Of a DNA stretch of 46,167 nucleotides, positions 32,659 to 41,184 are shown in pieces. The notes beneath the pieces are model-generated. The model saw nothing but the letters and a program-made list of their open reading frames with translations, searched no databases and was not told the DNA's origin. The translations under genes were made by a program, and so were the position numbers. The stretch's first letter is position 1. Each line of letters opens with the position of its first letter. The stretch is from a virus, in IMG/VR virus record IMGVR_UViG_3300025759_000163, positions 1 to 46,167 of that record; one strand, 5' to 3'.

Positions 32659-32816
32659 TTCTCTATATCATTTAGTAGTTTGTTCAACTTTTCTTGTAAG
32701 TCAAAACAATTACTTCTCCAAAATTCTATCTCATCTTGGTATGTATTGATATAAGTAACGCTAACAAGTATCATCGCAATATAACCAATGGTAACTAATC
32801 CTATTAAACTATACAT
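32655..32816 (-). CDS. 53-residue single-pass membrane protein
   Basis: Read directly: ATG at 32816 behind AGGAG (spacing 6), TGA at 32655. Hydrophobic segment residues ~3-22, then a charged helical tail. No family recognised. One of two tiny membrane proteins at the head of the early operon; candidates for envelope-level host effects. Confidence 0.6.
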   Translation of the reverse strand: MYSLIGLVTIGYIAMILVSVTYINTYQDEIEFWRSNCFDLQEKLNKLLNDIEK

Positions 32817-32817
32817 A

Positions 32818-33027
32818 TCATACTCCTACGTGATTACTAACCATATCATCACAATATTCGTACAATTCTTTACGAGCAAGATTAACTTGGTCTCTTTTGA
32901 TATTTAACTGTCTAACTTCAGAGTGAGGTGGCTTTGTTCTGTAATATCTCATAATGCCTTTCTCTAACTCTAACTTTTCTTTCTCTAGAGCTTTAATTTT
33001 ACGCTCTAATTTTCTCATAAAACTCAT
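32818..33027 (-). CDS. 69-residue coiled-coil protein
   Basis: Starts behind AAAGGAG. The N-terminal half is a Lys/Glu heptad-like helix; the C-terminal half is also helical with two Cys-free basic patches. No family recognised. Its start overlaps the membrane-protein stop upstream as ATGA. Confidence 0.6.
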   Translation of the reverse strand: MSFMRKLERKIKALEKEKLELEKGIMRYYRTKPPHSEVRQLNIKRDQVNLARKELYEYCDDMVSNHVGV

Positions 33028-33161
33028 AACCTATCTCCTTTTGTTGTTATAATAACACTGAATAATAGCGTTATTACAAATAAACCGCATCCAAGAAAGA
33101 ATACTCCTAATCCTAATGCTAGGAAATTGAATATCCATTCGTGTAATTGAACTATCATCAT
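33024..33161 (-). CDS. 45-residue membrane peptide, first gene of the main early operon
   Basis: Read directly: two successive ATGs at 33161 and 33158 behind TAGGAG; TGA at 33024 overlaps the next ATG. Residues ~10-39 are hydrophobic, so one long membrane segment. It is the first gene after the pseudoknotted leader, so it would be among the earliest proteins made. Confidence 0.6.
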   Translation of the reverse strand: MMIVQLHEWIFNFLALGLGVFFLGCGLFVITLLFSVIITTKGDRL

Positions 33162-33226
33162 AGTTACTCCTATTTACTGTTAATAAAAATCTTTAAGTAT
33201 ATTGCATCCTTTAATACGAGGATGAT

Positions 33227-33315
33227 AATTAGGAAGTTACTAGTAGGTACTGTCGCTATACTCGCTGATTCGACAGATTACTGCGAGACCTCTAGATACT
33301 TAATGCTTCCTAATT
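33227..33315 (-). ncRNA. Candidate structured leader RNA with H-type pseudoknot
   Basis: An outer perfect 10-bp stem (33227-33236 with 33306-33315) and an 8-bp stem with one bulge (33240-33248 with 33288-33295) enclose two interleaved stems: CTGTCG 33250-33255 with CGACAG 33271-33276, and CTCGC 33261-33265 with GCGAG 33283-33287. Interleaving means a pseudoknot with 5-6 base loops. It lies in the 236-base gap before the first gene of the main early operon. Nothing in it matches a riboswitch or ribozyme class I know. The strand is inferred from the operon; base pairs are equally possible on the other strand. Confidence 0.55.
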
Positions 33316-33355
33316 TATTGAATAATTAATATGTAGGTGTGATAAAATATATATA

Positions 33356-33377
33356 GCCCCACACGTATGTGCAGGGC
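33356..33377 (-). terminator. Rho-independent-type terminator after the 98-residue gene
   Basis: In the minus-strand RNA a 9-bp stem, GCCCUGCAC / GUGUGGGGC with two G-U pairs and an AUAC loop, is followed by UAUAUAUAUUUUAU. It lies 21 bases after the stop of the gene at 33398-33694, and separates that gene from the structured leader of the main operon. A TTGACA at 33393-33388 just upstream has no good -10 partner. Confidence 0.6.
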
Positions 33378-33397
33378 GTATATCTTTTGTCAAGTCG

Positions 33398-33694
33398 TTA
33401 GAACTCGATAGCAACTCTATCGGAAACAGGAATTAACTGAACGGAGTTCGTGCTTGTTCTTTTCTTTTTCCCTTTTTTAGAGCTGTAGGGAGTTCCTACC
33501 GGCTTAGCGGAAAGTCTGTAGGTGACACCGTCACTCATAGTAACTTCTTCGCCATTGAATGGAACAAATTGTGAAACCATTTCGTTGGATTTAGCTTTAG
33601 CCAAAGAAAACTTCTTTGTATCGGAGCCAGCGATGTTATAAATCTCGAAGGAGGTACCTACTGACTTTATTAGTTCGATTAGTTTTTTATTCAT
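33398..33694 (-). CDS. 98-residue hypothetical protein, first leftward gene
   Basis: Starts behind AGAGGACATT. Beta-rich (EVTMSDGVTYRL, VQLIPVSDRVAIEF) with a basic patch KKGKKKR around residues 73-79. No family recognised. It is the gene closest to the divergent control region and is cut off from the main operon by a terminator, so it is a candidate immediate-early host-takeover or regulatory protein. Confidence 0.65.
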   Translation of the reverse strand: MNKKLIELIKSVGTSFEIYNIAGSDTKKFSLAKAKSNEMVSQFVPFNGEEVTMSDGVTYRLSAKPVGTPYSSKKGKKKRTSTNSVQLIPVSDRVAIEF

Positions 33695-33734
33695 AATGTC
33701 CTCTATTATTAATGATTAATTGATTGTACTAATA

Positions 33735-33891
33735 TACTCAAAGAGTACAGGGGACGCATCTACCCAAAGGTTTTGCATTAGCAGGATAGTCGAGGGTCTA
33801 AGAGCAGGGAAGAATCTCGAGTGAAGCTCGATGTTCAACCTGCCGGGACCCCACTAGCCGTAAAACCGACGGGTACGGTGTAATGTATACC
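33735..33891 (+). ncRNA. Candidate long nested structured RNA in the control region
   Basis: Hairpin 33735-33747 is followed by a long nested stem: TACCC 33761-33765 with GGGTA 33871-33875; GGTTTT 33769-33774 with AAAACC 33862-33867; TAGT 33787-33790 with ACTA 33853-33856; GGGTC 33794-33798 with GACCC 33847-33851; GCAGG 33804-33808 with CCTGC 33839-33843; and TCGAG 33817-33821 with CTCGA 33827-33831. GGTGTA 33877-33882 with TATACC 33886-33891 forms a further hairpin. Two G-U pairs become A-C mismatches on the other strand, favouring the plus strand. GC content is far above the surroundings. No known RNA class recognised. Confidence 0.55.
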
Positions 33892-34055
33892 ACGTACTCC
33901 CATTCTACAGCAATTTTTCAAACCTTTTTTTGGATTGACCCCCCACCCCTTTTTATATAGAGCCTTGATGCTTCGGGAATTTTATTTTTTAGTATAAATT
34001 TTGATATTGTTATACTTAAGGAATAATTATTATTATAATTTAATACTTGCATTAG

Positions 34056-34067
34056 TACTATATAGTA
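34056..34067. repeat. Perfect 12-bp AT-rich palindrome
   Basis: TACTATATAGTA lies in the AT-rich half of the control region, among several AGTAT/ATACT-like copies. It could be an operator or part of an origin, or simply low-complexity sequence. Confidence 0.4.
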
Positions 34068-34136
34068 TTATATATTATTAGTATATTTTAGGTCTATTAG
34101 CTTATAGATAATATCCCGTTAAAACAAGGTTTACGT

Positions 34137-34301
34137 ATGTTAGGTAAGTACTTAAAGAAGGATGGAACATTAGATTATCAGAAGATATACAATGATATGT
34201 ATAGGATTACTGGATTTAACGCTAAAAGGAGTAGAGAAGACTTGTATGAAATGGTTATCAGAGAGTATGAGGAGTATAAAAAGATTACTAGAGCTGATTA
34301 A
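34137..34301 (+). CDS. 54-residue hypothetical protein, first rightward gene
   Basis: Read directly: ATG at 34137 with AAGG 8 bases upstream, TAA at 34299-34301. Charged, helical, Tyr and Lys rich (YQKIYNDMYRITG). No family recognised. It precedes the packaging genes by 50 bases; it might be a small DNA-binding or packaging accessory protein. Confidence 0.55.
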   Translation: MLGKYLKKDGTLDYQKIYNDMYRITGFNAKRSREDLYEMVIREYEEYKKITRAD

Positions 34302-34351
34302 AGAGTACGCTTGGTTGAAATTAGGTATTTTTATGTTAAAAATGCACCATT

Positions 34352-35116
34352 ATGTTCACAATAAAGATAAATCATAATGATAAGGGACTGACTGAGTACA
34401 GTATATACTCTAAAGAAGAGGCATTAGAAGAAAAACTAGATTTTAAGCATTGGCAGAAAGCCCTTGAGGGTGAATATGCTTTGACAGATGATGGATATGT
34501 AGCCAAAGTCATCAAACGTAAAGAATATGAGGATAAAGAGACGAAAAGAATTTCCTTGTATTATAGGATGCCCTTTGGTTATATTATGTGGAATCCCAAA
34601 TATCCCGATAAACAGTTCAATTGCGGTGGTAGGGAGGCTAATAATACTATGTCAGGGAAGAAATGGCTAGAGGTTATTAGTAAAAGTGATAAGTATAGGG
34701 CTTTAGCTACTTGGGCAGCTATCTCTGAGGATAGAGATGTAGCAATAGACCAAGTATTTGGACCTGTAAGCGTTAGTAAGAGACGTAAATTACGTAGACA
34801 CATGAGGACGGAGACGTTTAGGACTATGAAGAGAGAAGAATCGCAGAAACTTTTAGCAGATAACTTTATGGATGCTACTTATTTCGTTGAATTAATGAAA
34901 CAAGGCATAAATATAGCAGTAGAAAAGAAAGATGTTAATGGTATTAGGGGCTTTGTTAGTGACGGGATGGAAATACATGGAATGAAGGATAAAGAAGTCG
35001 TAAAAACTACTGAAAAACTAGAAGCTGTACAGACTAGAAAGTTAATTGATAATATAAACCAAGAAGAAGAAAGGCTCATAGCTACAAGAACTACTGAAGA
35101 GCCTACTGATGACTAA
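34352..35116 (+). CDS. Putative small terminase subunit
   Basis: 254 residues, no good ribosome site, stop overlapping the large terminase start by 8 bases. The middle holds a basic helical region (VSKRRKLRRHMRTETFR) fit for DNA binding, and the last ~50 residues are charged helix. Small terminases, which recognise phage DNA for packaging, usually lie here. The assignment rests on position and size; the family is not recognised. Confidence 0.5.
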   Translation: MFTIKINHNDKGLTEYSIYSKEEALEEKLDFKHWQKALEGEYALTDDGYVAKVIKRKEYEDKETKRISLYYRMPFGYIMWNPKYPDKQFNCGGREANNTMSGKKWLEVISKSDKYRALATWAAISEDRDVAIDQVFGPVSVSKRRKLRRHMRTETFRTMKREESQKLLADNFMDATYFVELMKQGINIAVEKKDVNGIRGFVSDGMEIHGMKDKEVVKTTEKLEAVQTRKLIDNINQEEERLIATRTTEEPTDD

Positions 35117-36605
35117 AGATTTTGAAGCCCAGTGGGCTCAAGAAAATGCATTAAAGAAATTAAAAAATAATATAGGTTTATTCGGTAAGACTATGTTTCC
35201 TACGGCACTCAATAAAGATGTGCCACCCTTCCACAATGAAATATATAAATCTTTGTCTGAAGCTGATAAGAAGAGGGTCCTTATAGCCGCTCCTCGTGGA
35301 ACAGCAAAAAGTACTGTAACTTCTCTCATCCTCCCTCTGCATCAGGTTGCTTTTAAGCCTTCAGGCAAAGACTTGTTTATAGTTATTATCTCAGAGTCAC
35401 AGTCACAGAGTATAAACTTTTTATCTCGTATCAAGTATCATCTAACTAATAGTAATAATTTCAAGGAGATGTTTGGAAACTATGGACCAGAAACTGCAAA
35501 GAGATGGACAAATAATGACATCGTACTCGCCAATGGAAGTCGTATCATTGCTGTTGGTACTGGTCAACGTGTTCGTGGGTTTATTGAGGGTGATACTCGC
35601 CCTAATCTCATTATCGTAGATGACTATGAATCTGAATTAAATGCTTTTACAGCAGAATCTAGAGCAAAGAATCGTAAGTGGATTACAGAGGCTGTCATAC
35701 CCTCCCTTTCTGATGACGGGAGAGTTATTATGATTGGTACTGTAATTAGTGAGGATTGTTTTTTATATTGGGCAAAAGAATCTCCAGCGTGGCACGTTCT
35801 GTGGTTTAGCATATATGGAGAGGATGGTAAGAGTATTTGGGAAGAACGATTCCCTGAAGAACGGATACAGCAAATAAAAACAGAGTTTGAGAGTGTAGGT
35901 AATTTAAATGGTTTTTATCAAGAATATATGAATGAAGCCCAAAGCCCTGATAATGCTCCTTTTAAACCTGAATATATAAAACTACATCATTATAACTTTA
36001 GAAGAACTGAAGAAGGAATTAACACACTCTATAGAACTATAGATGGAGAAGATAAGGTTGTACCAGTAGATATATATTGCGGTATTGACCCAGCATCCTC
36101 TCTTACAGCAAGGAGTGATTTCTTTGTAATTGCAGTTATTGCTGTAGATAGCGACAATAATAAATATATAGTAGACATTATTAGAGATAAAATAGACCCT
36201 GCTTACCAGCCTGAAACTATTATAGATACATATAAAAAATATAAACCTAAAAGAGTTAGGATAGAGACTACAGGTTATCAGGAAGCATTACGTAGTAATG
36301 TTAGAAAAATGATGTTAGAACAAAGACTATATATACCCGGACTAGAAAAAGGTATCAAGCCTAGAAATAGAAAGAGTGAGAGGTTGATGAGCCTTGTACC
36401 TATGCTTGCTAGGGGGGAATTTCACTTTAGAAAAAAGGATATTATACCACAACAAGAATTTTTATCTTACCCAAGAGGTAAGCATGATGATGTACTAGAT
36501 GCAATCTATTATGCAGTAGATACTATGAAGCCAGCTCGTAATAAATCTATTGATGGAGTTAATATAAAAAAAAATAATAAATTACTTGACTGGATGACCT
36601 TATAG
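35109..36605 (+). CDS. Large terminase subunit
   Basis: 498 residues. ATPase domain: Walker A PRGTAKST (62-69), Walker B NLIIVDD (Asp171/Asp172) with Glu174 nearby, and a coupling segment around VIMIGT (207-211). RNase H-like nuclease domain from ~320: Asp327 in YCGIDPA, RIETTGYQE (Glu386) and HDDVLDA (Asp460, Asp461, Asp464). This motor pumps DNA into the procapsid and cuts the concatemer. Length is typical of P22/T4-like terminases. Confidence 0.93.
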   Translation: MTKDFEAQWAQENALKKLKNNIGLFGKTMFPTALNKDVPPFHNEIYKSLSEADKKRVLIAAPRGTAKSTVTSLILPLHQVAFKPSGKDLFIVIISESQSQSINFLSRIKYHLTNSNNFKEMFGNYGPETAKRWTNNDIVLANGSRIIAVGTGQRVRGFIEGDTRPNLIIVDDYESELNAFTAESRAKNRKWITEAVIPSLSDDGRVIMIGTVISEDCFLYWAKESPAWHVLWFSIYGEDGKSIWEERFPEERIQQIKTEFESVGNLNGFYQEYMNEAQSPDNAPFKPEYIKLHHYNFRRTEEGINTLYRTIDGEDKVVPVDIYCGIDPASSLTARSDFFVIAVIAVDSDNNKYIVDIIRDKIDPAYQPETIIDTYKKYKPKRVRIETTGYQEALRSNVRKMMLEQRLYIPGLEKGIKPRNRKSERLMSLVPMLARGEFHFRKKDIIPQQEFLSYPRGKHDDVLDAIYYAVDTMKPARNKSIDGVNIKKNNKLLDWMTL

Positions 36606-36621
36606 GAGGTAAATTGGTACG

Positions 36622-38805
36622 ATGGCTTATGTAGAGAAAGAAACAGAAATTCCTGATAATATAGTACAATCGACTCAGGACTTATGGAGAACATATAGTA
36701 ATAAGCGAGAGACGTGGGCAAACCAAGCTCAAGAAGACGCAGAGTTTAGACTTGGTAAGCAATGGACAGCAGAACAACAAAAAATTCTACTTGAGAGGGG
36801 TCAAGCTCCACTCGTAGTTAACCGTATTCATCCAGCCGTTGAAGCGGCAAAAGCACTTCTAACTAGTACCCGACCCTCTTTTAGAGTTTCACCTAGAGAA
36901 GATAGCGACAATAAAACCGCACAAGCTTTCAATGGACTTTTAGAATATATGTGGTACATCTCAGAAGGTACCCAAGCGCTACGTAATGTCATCGATGACT
37001 ATTATACAATGGGAATGGGTGCTATGTGTGTATACATTGACCCCTTAAAAGACTATGGTCGTGGTGAGGTATGTATCCACGATGTTGACCCATTAGACAT
37101 TTATATAGACCCTAATAGTAGGGATAGGTTGGGTGACGATGCTGAAAATATTATTATTTCTAGATTATTTACAAAAGAGCAAGCTATTAATATGTACCCT
37201 ATGTATAAAGATGCTATTAAGAATGCAACTAGTGATATGCATACTGATAGACCGACTACCTCTAGGGCTGACAATAAAGGCATTATCTTCCCAGAAGACA
37301 CTGAAACGAAAACAGAAACTACATATGGCAGTGATTCTGAGTATGTTAGAGGATATGAAAGATACTACAAAGTTTGGGTAAAGCGTTATCATATTAAGAA
37401 TAACCTTGATGGAACGGAAGAGGTCTTATTAGAAGATGATGTAGAAGCATGGTTAAGTCAACCAGCTATTAGAGTTAATGGTCAAGTATTTACTGACCCT
37501 GAAAAAGCTAATGGTATTATAGCTCAGTTAACTCAACAGCACGACCAGTTAGTTGTTCAGGCTGAGGCTCAGGGTGTTGATGCACCTCCTCTACCTGAAA
37601 TAGAACAATTAACTTATCAAAATTTAGTAGATGAAGGATTGATAGAGATAGTATCTGTCCCAGTGCAACGCATTAAAATGTGCGTTGTAATTGGAGATAC
37701 TTATCTATATTCAAGGATTCTACCCGTAGAACATTATCCTATTGTGTTATTTCAAAATATACATAATAGGACTCCTTATCCAATTAGCGATGTCAGAATG
37801 GTTAAGGATATGCAAGAGTATATAAATAAAACAAGGTCTTTGATAGTAGCTCACGCTACCACTAGTACTAATACAAAGATTTTAATTCCGAGTGGCTCTG
37901 TTGATATGCAGGATTTTGAACAGCGTTGGGCTCAACCGGGAGTTGCAATAGAGGTTGATATGGACCAAGGCGTACCACAGCCTATCCAACCAACACCACT
38001 TCCTAGTACATTATATCAAAATGAGCAAGTTGCTAAAACTGATATAGACCATCAATTAGGTTTATACGAGTTAATGCAGGGTAATGCACAAGCCGCACCT
38101 CAAACCTATAAAGCTACTATTAGTCTTGACGAATTTGGGCAAAGAAAAATAAAGTCTAAATTACAGGATATAGAGACTAGTTTAGCTAGAGTTGCAAAAG
38201 TAGCAATACCTTTAATGCAACAGTTATTTCACTCGGAAAAAATAGTTAGAATTGTACAGCCTAATAACAGTATTAACGAATATGTTATTAATAAAAAGTT
38301 GTATGATGATAAGAGTGGAGAAATAAGCGTTTTGAACGATATATCAAGAGGCGCTTTTGATGTAGTTGTAGTAACAGGCTCTACTCTACCTACAAATAGA
38401 TATGCTCAACTTGAGATGTATATGGATGCTTATAAGAACGGAGTTATTGATAATGTTGAAGTTCTTAAGAAGACTGAAGTATTTGATATGCAAGGCGTAA
38501 TGGAACGTAAAGACCTTACAACTCAATTACAAGCTCAATTACAAAATGCTCAAGAACAAATTAAAAAATTAGAAGGCGATATGCAAACCCGTGAAAGAGA
38601 AGTTTACCACGCAAAGCAAAGAGCTGAAATAGAAAAATTCAAGGCAGACCTCGATAAAACTTCAACCCAGACAAAGATGTCAGGCAAGTTGTTCGAGAAG
38701 AGGCTTGATGACGTAATGGGAAATGTAAAATCTGATATTAGAGAAGCTAATAAACAGAATCAACAACAAGTCTCACCCCTTATTCCCGAAGGACAGACTA
38801 AATAA
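36622..38805 (+). CDS. Portal protein (P22 type)
   Basis: 727 residues. The N-terminus follows the P22 gp1 family plan: an early Trp-rich helix (ETWANQAQEDAEFRLGKQW), VVNRI, then a segment with YYTMGMGAMCVYIDP and DPLDIYIDPNSRD. The stem and crown follow, with a C-terminal Gln/Glu coiled coil (~620-700) like the P22 barrel. It forms the dodecameric DNA channel at the capsid vertex and docks the terminase just upstream. AGGAGGT precedes the start. Confidence 0.88.
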   Translation: MAYVEKETEIPDNIVQSTQDLWRTYSNKRETWANQAQEDAEFRLGKQWTAEQQKILLERGQAPLVVNRIHPAVEAAKALLTSTRPSFRVSPREDSDNKTAQAFNGLLEYMWYISEGTQALRNVIDDYYTMGMGAMCVYIDPLKDYGRGEVCIHDVDPLDIYIDPNSRDRLGDDAENIIISRLFTKEQAINMYPMYKDAIKNATSDMHTDRPTTSRADNKGIIFPEDTETKTETTYGSDSEYVRGYERYYKVWVKRYHIKNNLDGTEEVLLEDDVEAWLSQPAIRVNGQVFTDPEKANGIIAQLTQQHDQLVVQAEAQGVDAPPLPEIEQLTYQNLVDEGLIEIVSVPVQRIKMCVVIGDTYLYSRILPVEHYPIVLFQNIHNRTPYPISDVRMVKDMQEYINKTRSLIVAHATTSTNTKILIPSGSVDMQDFEQRWAQPGVAIEVDMDQGVPQPIQPTPLPSTLYQNEQVAKTDIDHQLGLYELMQGNAQAAPQTYKATISLDEFGQRKIKSKLQDIETSLARVAKVAIPLMQQLFHSEKIVRIVQPNNSINEYVINKKLYDDKSGEISVLNDISRGAFDVVVVTGSTLPTNRYAQLEMYMDAYKNGVIDNVEVLKKTEVFDMQGVMERKDLTTQLQAQLQNAQEQIKKLEGDMQTREREVYHAKQRAEIEKFKADLDKTSTQTKMSGKLFEKRLDDVMGNVKSDIREANKQNQQQVSPLIPEGQTK

Positions 38806-38816
38806 AAGGAACTCAA

Positions 38817-39788
38817 ATGACTGAAAACGAAATGGTTACTCCGGAAGAGAATGTAGCTCCAGCAGGAAGCCCTGTTGAGAATTTACTTTCTAATCTAGAC
38901 ACCAATACGCAAGAGACATTAGAAGAGTTATCGCCAGAGAGTATTCTTGATGAAAGCTCTCCATTCGATGGATTTAATAGAGTAAATAAAGCTGAAGAGT
39001 CTGCTGAAGCAGAACCTCAACAAGCTGAAGCTCCAAAGTCCAACGAGGAAGTACGTTATCAGTACTGGCAATCAGAGGCTGATAAAGCTAAGAACGAAGT
39101 TAATGAGTTAAAGACTAGGTTAGAATCGATTGAACAAACTCAACAACAAGTACAAGCACAGCCTCAACAAGTAGAGGAATCCGAAGAACACTTTCCTTCC
39201 CCTCCAGATAAACCTGCTCCTCCAAGAGGTTTTTCTAGAGAAGAGGCTTATAGTGACCCTAGTTCTGAATCTGCTCGTTATCTAGAAGATGTAGATGAAT
39301 GGCGCGACGACATGGACGAATATAATAGACTCTATACAGAGTATAATATGGCAGTCCTTGCTGAAGAAAAAGAAGCGTTAGAAGAGCAAAGAAGAGCTAT
39401 AGCAGAAAGAGATGCACAGGCGCAAGAATACCAGAAGAATATGGCGAATATTGCTAACCATTTAACTCAGAACTACAATGCTACTCAAGAAGAGGTAGCG
39501 CAGTTCGTAGAAGTTATGGACAAGCCGGAAAGCCTAACTGTGGATAACTTGTTCCAGTTATTTCGTATGCAAACGGGTGGTGGTGTATCCCCTCAAGTTA
39601 GTCAACCTATTGTGAATGCAGAAGCTACAACAAGTAAAGCGGAAAGCTTTAATCAGCTAAAGCGTGCACAGCAAGTTCCTAGCCCAATGGGTGTACTACC
39701 TAGTAGTAATGCTAACACTCAAAGCACTCCTGAAGAAAGTATAATGGATTCAATGGTAAATTCATATAACAAAAGAAATCCTTGGTAG
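38817..39788 (+). CDS. Scaffold-like protein
   Basis: 323 residues, acidic and Gln/Glu/Ala rich, with a helical coiled-coil centre (~80-215) and a Pro-rich patch. It lies between portal and major capsid genes, the usual place for a scaffolding protein that guides procapsid assembly. Sequence is not conserved enough to name a family. Confidence 0.65.
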   Translation: MTENEMVTPEENVAPAGSPVENLLSNLDTNTQETLEELSPESILDESSPFDGFNRVNKAEESAEAEPQQAEAPKSNEEVRYQYWQSEADKAKNEVNELKTRLESIEQTQQQVQAQPQQVEESEEHFPSPPDKPAPPRGFSREEAYSDPSSESARYLEDVDEWRDDMDEYNRLYTEYNMAVLAEEKEALEEQRRAIAERDAQAQEYQKNMANIANHLTQNYNATQEEVAQFVEVMDKPESLTVDNLFQLFRMQTGGGVSPQVSQPIVNAEATTSKAESFNQLKRAQQVPSPMGVLPSSNANTQSTPEESIMDSMVNSYNKRNPW

Positions 39789-39811
39789 GATTTCTAAATT
39801 AGGAGAGAGTA

Positions 39812-41167
39812 ATGTCAATTAACTCTAATAGTACAGGTGGTGCTTTACCAGCAGGTCAGGTAAGCATTAATGACTCTCGCCGGATTTATAATTTTGGCGA
39901 AAGAGTAGCGGAATTAGCTCCGCAAACATCACCATTTTTTGTTTACCTATCTAAGATTGCGAAAGAAGCTACTGACGACCCAGTGTTTAAGTTCCTTGAA
40001 CAGCGTCATCAGTTTCAGCGTCGTAATTTTATATTAAAAGGTGACCAATCAGCGGTGGATGGTAATATCACTAACGCACAACTTGTTTGTGGTTATGATA
40101 AATATGGTTCAGAGATTACAGCAGCAGGCAAAACAGCAGCTCCTCAATTCCTTATTAACGGACAAGTTGTAAGGATTCAAGGAAAAGCTTTTAAAGTCTC
40201 TGGTGTAAATATTGGTTCAGGTGTCGCTAGTACATTTACTACAGGTGATAGTGCTGGTTCTTCTGCTTCATATACTGAAGTTGATTTAACAGCTCTTGAA
40301 ACAATAACTGCTGGTGACTTAAAAGATGATTCAGATGCAGATAATCTTAACTTAGGACAAGTTATTGGTAGTGCATGGGCTGAAGGTTCAACAGACCCAG
40401 ATGGTTGGAAAGATGAATTAAGTACTCGTGAAGGGTATTGTCAGATTTTCAAAACTGGTATTGAGCTTTTCTCAGGTTCTGCTTTAGCTACACGCTACAG
40501 AGGAAGACCTGATGAGTATAAAAGAGTCTGGGCTGATAAGCTAATGGAGCACAAAATGGACATTGAGCACGCTATGTTGTTTGGTGTTGGTGCTTCTGAC
40601 GAGGCTGGTGCCAGCCCTACAGGACCTGTAAGATATACTCATGGTATTGTTCCTTACACTGAAGCTAATGGTAATGTCTATAACTTCACATATGCAAGTA
40701 GTGATTATGATGCATTTATAGACGCAATGCAAGACTTTTTTGCTCCTGAAACTGGAAACAGTGGAGATAAATTGGTTTTAGCATCACGTAAAATCATGGC
40801 TTGGTTAAGTAAGCTTGGTGACGATGGATTCTTGAGAAACACTGTTACTTCTAACTCTTATAAGTTAGATGTGCAGAATATTCAAGGTGCATTCGGACAT
40901 CAGGTAACAAAGGTTAATACATTGTTTGGTAATCTTCACTTTGTACCAGAGCCTTTATTTAGAAATCAAGATGATAATTTAGCAGTTGCTGTTGATTTAG
41001 CAAATGTTAAGTATCGTCCGTTAGTAGGTAATGGTGTATCAAGAGATACGCATATTATCTCTAATGTTCAAAATAACAACGTTGACGGAAGGAAAGATAT
41101 TGTCATGACCGAAGCTGGTCTTGAGATTAGTTTACCTGAAACTCACGCTGTTATGAAGTGGTCTTAA
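39812..41167 (+). CDS. Major capsid protein
   Basis: 451 residues with a strong GGAGAG site. Position after portal and scaffold, size, and sequence style (RVAELAPQTSPFFVYLSKI near the N-terminus; FGNLHFVPEPLF and HIISNVQNN near the C-terminus) fit an HK97-fold coat protein of marine podoviruses. Codon use is slightly richer in GC at third positions than the fibre genes, as expected for a highly expressed gene. A stable hairpin follows the stop. Confidence 0.8.
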   Translation: MSINSNSTGGALPAGQVSINDSRRIYNFGERVAELAPQTSPFFVYLSKIAKEATDDPVFKFLEQRHQFQRRNFILKGDQSAVDGNITNAQLVCGYDKYGSEITAAGKTAAPQFLINGQVVRIQGKAFKVSGVNIGSGVASTFTTGDSAGSSASYTEVDLTALETITAGDLKDDSDADNLNLGQVIGSAWAEGSTDPDGWKDELSTREGYCQIFKTGIELFSGSALATRYRGRPDEYKRVWADKLMEHKMDIEHAMLFGVGASDEAGASPTGPVRYTHGIVPYTEANGNVYNFTYASSDYDAFIDAMQDFFAPETGNSGDKLVLASRKIMAWLSKLGDDGFLRNTVTSNSYKLDVQNIQGAFGHQVTKVNTLFGNLHFVPEPLFRNQDDNLAVAVDLANVKYRPLVGNGVSRDTHIISNVQNNNVDGRKDIVMTEAGLEISLPETHAVMKWS

Positions 41168-41184
41168 TCTAACTCGACAAGGAC

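Larger units (their letters stand above)
33695..34136. promoter_or_regulatory. Divergent intergenic control region
   Basis: 442 bases with no gene, from which both transcription units diverge. The left third holds a structured RNA candidate. Then come two T-runs, a C-rich run (33939-33949), and a strongly AT-rich stretch (about 33965-34110) with a 12-bp palindrome. I find no convincing consensus promoter on either strand; the best rightward match, TTGACC 33935-33940 with TATAGA 33956-33961, has only 15 bases between. If the giant virion protein is the early polymerase, its own promoters may lie here. It is also the best place for a replication origin. Confidence 0.5.

Noticed and set aside
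33227-33315. tRNA or tmRNA-like gene in the early leader
   Set aside because: The outer stem resembles an acceptor stem, but no D-, anticodon or T-arm of correct size can be placed and there is no CCA end.
33388-33393. TTGACA as promoter for the main early operon
   Set aside because: No acceptable -10 lies 16-18 bases downstream, and the spacer forms the terminator hairpin.
33761-33875. Known ribozyme, RNase P, SRP or tmRNA in the control region
   Set aside because: I looked for hammerhead, HDV-like, twister-like, RNase P and SRP core motifs and found none; it remains an unclassified structure.
34192-34377. 61-codon frame across the start of the rightward unit
   Set aside because: It overlaps both the 54-residue gene at 34137 and the terminase-small candidate, and lacks a ribosome site; composition looks like an off-frame reading.
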